From assembly GCA_048213135.1 (NCBI GenBank), contig PS015587.1, positions 5,105 to 35,877 of the forward strand: 30,773 bases of DNA. Reading direction: 5' to 3'. Shown piece by piece: positions 1 to 8,682 of the stretch (position 1 is its first letter; every line of letters starts with the position of its first letter). The notes beneath the pieces are model-generated. The model saw nothing but the letters and a program-made list of their open reading frames with translations. It searched no databases and was not told the origin of the DNA. The DNA is from Reclinomonas americana ATCC 50394 (taxonomy: Eukaryota; Jakobida; Jakobea; Jakobida). A program made the translations under genes and the position numbers.

Positions 1-244
1 GGCAACTACGAGGAGAGGGTTTCTCCATGCAATACAATTGCAATTCACGTGAAGCTCGACGGCCACATGTATTGACTTGCCGAGGCCACGAGACAGGGAT
101 CGGAAGCAAAAAAAGCCTAAAAATACGCTCTCTCCTGTACAAGTTAGTTCACTGTGTGATGGACATATCGATCCACGCTGCATAGAGGCAGCACCACCTC
201 GCCGATGGAACAACGCGGAATCATCTTCGGTAAGCCTGCGTTTT

Positions 245-250
245 TTTATT
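245..250 (-). promoter_or_regulatory. Possible polyadenylation signal AATAAA after the WD40 gene
   Basis: On the minus strand an AATAAA hexamer lies about ten bases past the TGA that ends the WD40 reading frame. This supports the stop at 261-263 as a true gene end and not a spliced-out stop. The first 260 bases of the window otherwise hold nothing I can support. The hexamer could be chance, and other genes here show no such clear signal. Confidence 0.4.
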
Positions 251-260
251 TGCAAGCTTC

Positions 261-1482
261 TCACAGGCACGACTCGGGATCCAAACTGCGCCGATACAGC
301 ACCACCGCAGCATCCTCGACGATGAAGCAACGCAACACCATCTCCGGCAAGCACCGCAAAGCCACGTCCTCCTCTGCTCCCTCCCGCTGCATCTCCTGCA
401 CCGCCAGCATGGCCGCACGCGCACCGTCAAGCTCCCATCGGGCGAGGCCGCACGGAGTGGACCACATTCGTAACATCTTGTCTATGCCCCCACTGACAAC
501 GTGCTGACCATCGGGAGTGACGACGACAGACACAATCAGATCGGTGTATCCTTTCGTGTGTTGCACTTGAAGTCCACTCACGAGCGACCACACTCGCACG
601 GTTGCGTCGGTGCCTCCACTCACCACGTGCAGGCCACTGGGAGACACAGCGACAGACCTCACCAGATTGGAGTGTCCTTGCAGTCGCTGCACTTCCTCAC
701 CACTCGCGACAGACCACACGCGCACAGTCTTGTCACCACTGCCGCTGACAATGTGATGGCCGTCGGGAGTGACAGCGACAGAAAGCACCCATCCAGCGTG
801 CCCCTCCAGTTGTCGCAATTGCTCGCCAGTCGTCAGCGACCACACCCGTACAGTGCTGTTCCTGCTCCCACTCACCACGTGCTTGCCGTCGGGAGTGACA
901 GCCACACACATCACCCATGCAGTGTGTCCCCTCAACCGGCGCACTTCTTCGCCACTCGCCAGCGACCACACTCGCACCGTCTTGTCTGTACCCCCACTCA
1001 CAACAAGCTGACCATCGGGAGTGACAGCCACAGACATCACCTCCTCAGTGTGCCCCTCCAACCGTCGCACCTCCTCACCACTCGCCAGTGACCACACTCG
1101 TACAGTCTTGTCCTTGCTCCCACTCACAACAAGCTGACCGTTGGGGGTGATGGCGACAGACATCACCTCCTCCGTGTGCCCCTCCATCTGTTGCACCTCC
1201 TCGCCGCTCACCACACTCCACACTCGTACAGTCATATCCTCTCCCCCGCTCACAATGTGACGACCATCTGCAGCAATGGCAACAGATCGCACACAACCAG
1301 TGTGCCCAATGAGGCACTTGGAGGGGAGGAGAGGTGGAGACAGAGTGAGCGACATGCGAAAATATGATTGAGTGTTGTAGGACGCGACGGACGTTGCCTG
1401 CGAGGTTCCTCTCCATGGCATTCAAGCATCTAGCAGCCGCCTGGTCGAAGCCCACCACAACACTCGAGTTGTCCACATTCAT
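261..1482 (-). CDS. WD40-repeat protein, single seven-bladed propeller
   Basis: Seven consecutive WD repeats of about 42 residues are visible, each with the pattern GH(T/A)..V.SVA.TP.G..VVSG..D.TVRVWS. That is enough for one complete beta-propeller, a protein-interaction scaffold; the partner is unknown. Repeats 2 and 3 are almost identical. A C-terminal tail of about 50 residues follows and ends with TGA at 261-263. The start is uncertain. An ATG at 1480-1482 opens a 30-residue leader (MNVDNSSVVVGFD...) that reaches blade 1 in frame if a ~73-bp intron (GTCCGT...TCCAAG, near 1318-1391) is removed. Without that intron, translation could start at the in-frame Met near 1355 (MSLTLSPP). The gene is downstream of FANCI on the same strand, separated by about 216 bp. 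WD40 sequence alone does not identify the orthologue. Confidence 0.88.
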
Positions 1483-1698
1483 TGCTTCATTTCACATACT
1501 ATTTTTTCACCTCACTCGTCGACGCTTCACATCCGGAGCCTGCCACCACCACCAGCCGTCAGTCATGCACACTGCCAACACCCGGAGATGCAAAACCTAC
1601 GCAACATCAGCATCATCTGCATCCACCAGCGACCGACGTCGCGCAGCCGCTGCCGCCGGCGAACTCAGTGCGCCGCGTTTCTGGGAATTCAAAGCCTG

Positions 1699-4600
1699 TC
1701 AAACCAACTCTCCAACACCCTGGAAAACCTCCTCATCACGGCACGCAACTCGGCGACTGTCATCCTCCTCCTCCTCCTCCTCGTCCTCCATCACTTCTTC
1801 TTCCGCCACCACCTCCTCCTCCTCTGCACCCTCCTCCATCTCCACATCTCCACCGTCGTCTTCCTCCTCCACCTTGACCTCCACCTCTTCCTCTCCTGCC
1901 GCCTCGCCTCCACCCTCTTCGTCCTCCATCTCCTGCTCCTCTTCGGCGGCCTCGAGGCACTTGCGCACCACAGACTCCTTGATGCGGAAATCGCGGATCG
2001 TGCTCCGCTTGAAATACCGCATGAGGTCCACTTGCCGCTGTGTGGAACAAAAAGTCAGCGCCTGCAAAAAGAAAATCGCCGACACTTGTCACCACGTCGC
2101 GCAACATTGGTCTGCTTGGTCACGCGGATGAGGTGCCGTTCAAACTGCTCAATGTGGAAAATGAGGTTGGGCACCAGGCTGAGGGCACGCGAGATTTTGA
2201 CGTCGGCCCCCTGCGCCTCTTGCACGGTCATGTACACGTGCTCGGTCAGCTGCTTGCCAACATACATGATGAGATTCTGGGCCTGTGCCGGCAGTGCGCG
2301 GATTTTGCGCGACAATATCTGCCTACGAGAGTGAGGAAGAGGGAAAAAGAGAAGCCATTCGTGTGCGAGAGCACGCACCAACTTGGCCAGCACTGTCAGC
2401 ACACGAAAGTGGTTGCCGAGGACGCGTACCAACGATTCGAGGCACTGCGGCGTGAGAATGCACTGGCACATGTTGTCGAGGACGGTGCAGAGTCTGCAAT
2501 ACTCTCCGCCGTCAGCAAACACACACAGAGGAAATGAATGATGCAGCACTCCAGGCGCAACTGGTGGGCTCGAATGTACTGCGCCTTCTCGCGATCGTGC
2601 AGTTCGTTCAGCTGACGCTCGTTCATGCGCGACGGTCCAGAGGCCGCGGCTGACGATTCATGTATGAGCGCGAGGACACTTCACACGTATTTTCCTGACA
2701 CACACGCACCGCTCTCCAACTGATAGGCGGTGCGCACGGCAGCCACGTTCGAGTCAATGAGAGCCAACGCATCGTCGACACCTTTCAACAAGGCCTGCAA
2801 TACTCGCCAGTGAAAACCAGAAAGAAAATATGGTGACGAGAAGACCACACACCGTGCACGAAATGGCCACGGTGTTGGAGTTGATGATGCTGTAGTGGAG
2901 CACGGACTCCTCCCGCGAGTACGTGTTTTGCTGGCCTTTGACGATCTTGATGTCTTGCGAGGCGTGCACCAGCTGTCGCACAGCCACACATCGATCAGCG
3001 TACGCACCAGACCATCGTGTGTCAAGAACGAGAGCAGCACACACACACACCGGATCAAACTCAACCAGCATCACGCTGAGATCGCTAATGAGTGACATGA
3101 CGACTGCCGCCAGGCCCGGCATGTTGCCGCACTCGTTTTGCGCAATACCTGCGGCCCTCCCGTGAATTAGATCGACGACAACGTACGCTTCTCACACGCA
3201 CGATGACAAACCCTCGGCCCAGTCGAGATGCGACTTGAGCAGCGCCGCCGGCAACATGCGCACTTTGCAGCAAAAGTAATGCACCACAGTCGACAGCACC
3301 TCGGCCTCGCGCAGCGAGCCGCGCACGACAATGAGGGCAATGTATCGCTGCATTTTGAGTGGCAACAATTTCATGAGAGGGCGAGGCAGCAAGCACACAC
3401 TCCGCACTCAGCACCCATATTACCTCGAGACAATCCAGCCACGACGAACACACGGCCAACGGGTCCGCGTGGTTCACGTTGACGGCTGTGCGCGGACGAG
3501 TGAGTGAGTATACACGTAACACAGACTACTCTCCACCACGCGACCACTCAACTGGCCGTGCCGTCGCTCTCGATGGCCTTCTTGATGGGCTCGAGAATCA
3601 TTCCGAGTGCCTCGGCCTGTTGTGCCTTGTCGGGCACCATATCTGGATTGAGTAGCACCACCAGCGCCTCGTGCAGACACGTCGCACACATGAGCGAAGC
3701 CGTGACCGTCTGTCGCACACGATGGGACAGACAAGCGAGGAAAGGTGAGAGAGCGAAATTACGCAGAGTTGTTGCACACAAGCAGAATACGCAACATCCT
3801 TGGCCTTGTCGTGCCGCCCCGAGTGCTGTCGCAACATCAGTGCCAGCTGCTGCGCCAGCAGGCCTCCCAATTCCAAATACGTGTTGCGTTCCTCCGTCCT
3901 TGGCTGCGTTGCGTACTGCACATAGAGGGAACAACGATTAACAGAGTGAGCGAGAGACACTCGCGATTCTCCGCCTTTAAAAAAAGAAAACACACCTGTG
4001 CCACCTGGTGCTGTACGAGAGCGAAAATGTACTTGCGGAAGCCATCGTTTTCCTCCAGTGCCTCAATACGTGCCTTGGTCTCGTCGTCACACAACTGCGC
4101 CCCACCGCACAAAGTCAGCAACAATGCAGAAAGCGCATTGCGCGCAATCACCACGCACTTCGTGCGCCTCTCCCTGCATCAAGCGAAGTGCACTCGCAGT
4201 AAAGGCCACATTCAAGAATGCCGACGGGAATCGCTGATCGAATTGCGACACGGCCATGGCAGGTCCAGTGGCCTTGGAAGATCGACCACCTGTACGCAAT
4301 CGAGCGCGAAGGGGTTGAGTGACAGCGTGGTGTTGTCGATCGACGGCATCACTCACTCTTCTTCGACGACGACGCGCCCTTGCTGGAGGCACCGCTGCCG
4401 GAGATGCCGTCTCGGACCAGCTGTTTCAGTGCGGCGTACGTCTCGTAGGCAGTGATGAGACCATCCACTCCAGCCGGCACTTCGCACGTTTGCACGGCGT
4501 ATTCCATGCACACCTACAACCGACAAGAGTGAGAATTATTGTGCTCATGTGCGCATGTGACACAGCATTCGTGCGTCATTTTCCTACTTCATACAACCCG

Positions 4601-7600
4601 AGGAGCGTCAGTCCACGAATCTGATTGCATCGCCCCTCCAGAGTGCTGCTACCAAAGTCGGTGACCTTGTTCAGACCAAAGTCCTCCAGCGACGACTTCA
4701 GCAGCTTTTGCATGGCCACCTGCGACAGTCTGCGAGCCGCACACGTCGGCAAAAGACAGATGAGAAGGCGGCGACTTCTGCTTGTTCTCATACCTCCACA
4801 CCGCCTTGGCAGCACCCTCTTCCAGCGCATCCAACACATCGTCCATGCACTCTGATCGCGGCGCACCATTGTTCAGAGAGAAGCAAAGCAGGTAACAACA
4901 CCAACAGCAGCAGCTCTCTCACCTTCACCGCGTCTGTCACACTCGGCCACGAGGCAACGCAACACACAATGAAACAGCTCGGCGACTGGCTCCAACAGCA
5001 CAGGAGCGCGCGCATCAAAGCATTTGTCGAGTGCGACCGGCGGCGATGCAGTGGGCGTGACCACCGTCAGCAACTACCACACGAGTCGGTCAGAACGAGG
5101 GCGTACGACGAGCACAGCACGACACAGACAATGCACCTGCGTTCGCAGCAAGTCGAAAATGGTCTCCGCCAGGTGCGGCTTGGCGACGCACACGTCGGCC
5201 AGGCCGCGATACACTCGACTGCGAACCTCAGACTGCTGCGTCAGGCAGCGGCGCATGAATGCTGGCGAGGAGAAAAGAACACCCACTGTGAATCGCCCGT
5301 GCCGACCGACCGTGTGGCGAGTGCACGACGCAACTGATGAGCTCGAATTCGGCCGCCGGATCCAACGAGCGCCCACTTGGTTGCACTGCGCTGCCGCCCA
5401 CATTGGCCGGCTCACGCGGCACCACTTTTTCCATGCACAGAAGTGAGTACTTGCTCCTTCAAGGTCTCCTCCTCCAATCACAACTCACCACCGCTGGAGG
5501 AGTCCTCGAGCAAGATGAAGAACCCACCAATCGCAGTAAGCCGGCCCTCCAGGTCACTAGAAGCATGAGCATGATGATGAGGGGAAGAGAGCGGAGGGAG
5601 CATCAATCACGACAAACACGCACACGCACCGACTGTACATGGCCTTGCGCAGCACAAGCACGGTGAAATCAAAGAGCTCAGCATTCAGCGGCGTCAGCGT
5701 GCACAGCGCGCGCAGCAGCATGCCGCCCAGGTCAGAACCGAGAATGCCAACGTACTCGAGCAGCTCCTTTAGCTGCGCACATCCACACGAGATTACACAG
5801 AGAAGACCAAGGACCAGTGACGACATTCGTTTCCGACTGAGTACCTTGGCAATCCGATGCAAGAAGAACGCGGGTCGTTGCGTGACCAGAGTGTGCAGCA
5901 GGTGGAGTGACGGAAGAACACCACCCTCTTTGGTGGCAATTCGATTGATGATGCCCTCCAAAATCTCCAGTTGAACCTGCTCAGTCAAGAAGAAAGAAGT
6001 GAGTGTCAGGCGCTCCGGCAGGCAAGAATGCAACAGCCGACACGCAACGGCATCGTGCTGGTGAAAGAGTGCGGCAAGAACACGCGTGCCGATCTGCGCC
6101 TGCGGTGTCAACGGAACCATCGACGGCTTGCTCATGTCTGGCGCAGCGGGCATGATGAGACACGACAGCAACGCGGATACTACTCAGTCTACGAGCCCAT
6201 TACCTTTTCGTAACACCATTGTGTCTGCGAGAGCGAATGCCAGCGCAATCACCGACGCCGTCAGCGTCTCCCAGCCGGCCGATGAGTTCTCGACCAGCGA
6301 CTCCCACACGCGGCCGAGCACCGGCACCAAGGTTGGCTGACTGCAAATGCCCTTGAAAAAGTCGAATACCTGCGTTGTGATGATGATGGGCGTGTGAGTC
6401 GCAGCAGCAGTGCAACAATAAGCGAAGGCGCGCAGATCGGTCGCAACCAGTTGAGAGGATCGCGGTGTGCGCGACATGGCGAGCAGGGCGGCCACAGAGA
6501 ACAGCGACAAGACATTGTCGTGCTTCATGTACTTGATCGCGTCTTGAGCCAGATCCTGCATGGTGTGTGTGTGCGCTGTGAGCCTATTTCCGCGCCGTGG
6601 ATCAGACGCACACCAACAGACCGCATCGTGCTTCGACGCCGTGTCCAAATGCAACAGCACCGTGCCCTCGGCCTGCCGCAGTCGTTCCATCTTGCGCTCG
6701 GCGGCTTCGTCCTTGAATCTGCGCGCCGGCGACGAATCGAGTGAGCGCAGAGTTCGGAAGCACGAGAGGCACCGTGTGCGACACACCGCTGCTTTGCGAG
6801 CTCGTTTTCCCGCTTGTCGAACTCGGTGATAATCAGGCGCAACGTGTGCACCTTCAAACCCTGCACCAACATGCATCGCCAGCCACCAACACGCGCATGA
6901 GAGACAAAATCGATAACCAAGTGGGATGGTTTCTTTTTTTCAGCAAACATGCCTTGCTGGCGAGACGCAGACTCTGATACACAATCGGTGGCAAGTCGTC
7001 GATGCGCGCGTCGTGCAGCGCCCTACACGGTGCACAGTGGTCAGACACTCCCTCCCTCACTCACACATTTCGCGGTCTGGTGCACCATCACCACCACGCA
7101 ACTCCTTGACTTTCTTGCTGACCACGGCGTAGTGCTGGTCGTCGCTCATCGGCACCTCGCGCATCACCTCGATCAGTTTGGGCGCCAGTTGTGGCGGCCA
7201 CTTTTGATCGTTCAGCATTTCCAGGAACTGGTTGAGGTCGGCACCGGCTGGGGAGGGCGGGAGAGAAGGGGGGAAAGAAGGGAGGGAGAGAGGAGACAGT
7301 CAGCAAAGGCAGCAAAAGAGCAATTGCAGCGACAAGAAAGAAGAAAAAGAGAGTAGCAAAGAAAGAGTGCGAGAGAAAGAAGAAAGAAAGAAAGAACGAA
7401 AGAACAAAGCAGAGCTCTAGAGAGAGAAAGAAAGAGTGTACGTAGAGAGAGAAAGAAAGAGTGTACGTGTGCAGAGAGTGTGCGTGAGAGAGACAGAAAG
7501 AAAGAAAGAAAGAAAAGGAATGTGACCGCTCTTCACTTCGCTCGCCTCTTCTCTCGATACTCTCTTCTCTTCTTCCCTATCACGCACCACGCTTGCCACA

Positions 7601-8030
7601 CTCTCGATGATGAATGATTTGGAGGGCACGTGGCAGCAGATCCAGAAACTTGACACTGCCTCCGGCCTTGTGCGGCAGATCCCTGATCATCGACGACGTC
7701 ATCTCGCGCACCACGTCCACGTGCAACAGATCCATCTGCTCAGCGTGCAGCAATCAGAGCCGCGCGCGCGCAGACGACGTCGCCAGTGCGTTTTGCTCAC
7801 CTTGTCGACAAANNNNNNNNNNNNNNNNNNNNNNNNNNNNNNNNNNNNNNNNNNNNNNNNNNNNNNNNNNNNNNNNNNNNNNNNNNNNNNNNNNNNNNNN
7901 NNNNNNNNNNNNNNNNNNNNNNNNNNNNNNNNNNNNNNNNNNNNNNNNNNNNNNNNNNNNNNNNNNNNNNNNNNNNNNNNNNNNAAGGAAGGAAGGAAGG
8001 AAAGTAGAAAGGAAGTACATCACACACACA

Positions 8031-8082
<52 letters not shown>

Positions 8083-8410
8083 CTCGCTTCATCTCCCTCT
8101 CCCTCACACACACACCAGCATCAATCACCGCTCTCGTGGCCTCCATCACCGCCTGCACACGCCGCGCATGCGACACACTCGTCGCCGCACGATCACGATC
8201 ACTCGGCGAACCCTCACCACCACCACCACCTCCACCTGTCGCACTCGTGTACACCGCAAAGAACTCCTTGGCCGAGCACTGCAACAACCGCCGCCCAAGC
8301 ACACCCACCCCCCCACTCTCATGCTGACCAAGAGCAGCCGCGGGAGGCGGAGGCGGCGGCGGCTCATACAGCAGCTCCATCAGTGAAAGTGACGCACTCG
8401 CATCGCCCAT
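1699..8410 (-). CDS. FANCI: Fanconi anaemia group I protein homologue (FANCI), many exons
   Basis: FANCI pairs with FANCD2 as the ID2 DNA clamp in interstrand-crosslink repair in the nucleus. Spliced exons align almost without gaps to human FANCI: LRKAM(Y/F) before the ubiquitination site, RRCLTQQSEVR (human RRCLSQQADVR), SSLEDFGLNK, PNLIFHIEQFERHLI and STIRDFRIK (human STSRDFKIK, containing R1285). Exons deduced from frame and homology: 8410-8116, one ending 7801 (start in the N gap), 7735-7588, 7247-7067, 7022-6953, 6860-6787, 6718-6622, 6555-6448, 6369-6204, 6137-6049, 5976-5845, 5772-5630, 5556-5489, 5424-5335, 5261-5137, 5073-4923, 4851-4802, 4719-4588, 4513-4357, 4289-4159, 4094-3996, 3915-3796, 3709-3553, 3485-3424, 3347-3212, 3148-3066, 2972-2853, 2794-2710, 2649-2523, 2493-2379, 2318-2106, 2037-1699. 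The total is about 1,350 residues plus the gap exon (human 1,328). Oddities: Leu at the Lys523 position, no SQ cluster in the following linker, and a Glu/Asp-rich C-terminus without an obvious NLS. The ATG at 8410 follows a possible upstream acceptor, so a 5' exon could be missing. Confidence 0.95.
5489..5556 (-). other. FANCI: FANCI exon covering the expected ubiquitination site (Lys replaced by Leu)
   Basis: The preceding exon ends LRKAMYS plus two bases of an Arg codon at 5630. This exon completes the Arg and continues DLEGRL, TAIGGFFILL. Human FANCI reads LRKAMFANQLDARK, SAVAGFLLLL. The match is gap-free, so human Lys523 falls on the CTT codon at 5538-5540, which encodes Leu. No other lysine lies in the exon; the nearest is the Lys of LRKAM, present in human too. 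Confidence 0.85.
7813..7984. other. Assembly gap (172 N) in the FANCI gene
   Basis: The N-run interrupts FANCI between its first exon and the exon ending FVDK at 7801. It removes the 5' part of that second exon, an estimated 20-50 residues by comparison with human FANCI. GGAA repeats and a CT microsatellite border the gap, which probably caused it. Confidence 0.98.
8032..8080. repeat. (CT)n microsatellite in FANCI intron 1
   Basis: This is an uninterrupted run of CT dinucleotides of about 48 bases, next to a GGAA/AAGG-rich stretch and the N gap. On the gene's sense strand it reads (AG)n. No coding capacity is implied. Confidence 0.95.
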
Positions 8411-8468
8411 GCTCTCTCACTCTCTTCCTGCAAAACACGAGGGGTTTCCATCAAAATGCGGGAGGACA

Positions 8469-8504
8469 AATGCGACTCGCGCAGTGCAAATTGTCACTTT
8501 GATC
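8469..8504 (+). repeat. 36-bp direct repeat, copy A, in the divergent promoter
   Basis: The copy reads AATGCGACTCGCGC, then seven variable bases, then ATTGTCACTTTGATC. Copy B, 148 bp downstream, has both blocks identical with the same seven-base spacing. Conserved blocks around an unconserved spacer of fixed length suggest a bipartite protein-binding site more than a simple recent duplication. Confidence 0.8.
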
Positions 8505-8616
8505 GATGCATGATGCAGTGCGGCGCCGGCTGGGTGTGGCGATACAACACCATAGAGAGTGCATTGTGCGCAGCTGCAGACATCAGCATAATCGCAAGAC
8601 AATTCAAAGTGAAGAC

Positions 8617-8652
8617 AATGCGACTCGCGCTCCGTGGATTGTCACTTTGATC
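8617..8652 (+). repeat. 36-bp direct repeat, copy B, in the divergent promoter
   Basis: Both conserved blocks (14 and 15 bases) are identical to copy A and only the seven-base spacer differs. The copy ends 30 bp before the proposed start codon of the armadillo-like gene. The 13-mer TGTCACTTTGATC from the second block also occurs near 26823-26835, just after IFT46 exon 1. Confidence 0.8.
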
Positions 8653-8682
8653 AATCCCTTTCTTTGTTGCTTTGTTGCGCGC

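Larger units (their letters stand above)
8411..8682. promoter_or_regulatory. Divergent intergenic region, likely shared promoter of FANCI and the armadillo-like gene
   Basis: FANCI starts leftward at 8410 and the armadillo-like gene starts rightward at 8683, leaving 272 bp for both 5' ends. The region holds two copies of a 36-bp direct repeat (8469-8504 and 8617-8652) and an inverted CAAAGTGA at 8605-8612. I see no convincing TATA box. A bidirectional promoter is inferred from layout only. Confidence 0.55.

Noticed and set aside
501-1091. Long plus-strand open frame (His/Ser/Arg-rich)
   Set aside because: It is the antisense of the repeated WD40 blades. Its periodic repeats follow the 126-bp blade unit and it has no domain of its own.
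1364-2131. Plus-strand Ser/Pro-rich open frame
   Set aside because: It is antisense to the FANCI C-terminus. The Ser runs are the complement of the Glu/Asp-rich tail codons.
7261-7560. GAAAGA-rich open frames on both strands
   Set aside because: They lie in a FANCI intron between exons 7735-7588 and 7247-7067 and consist of purine microsatellite sequence.
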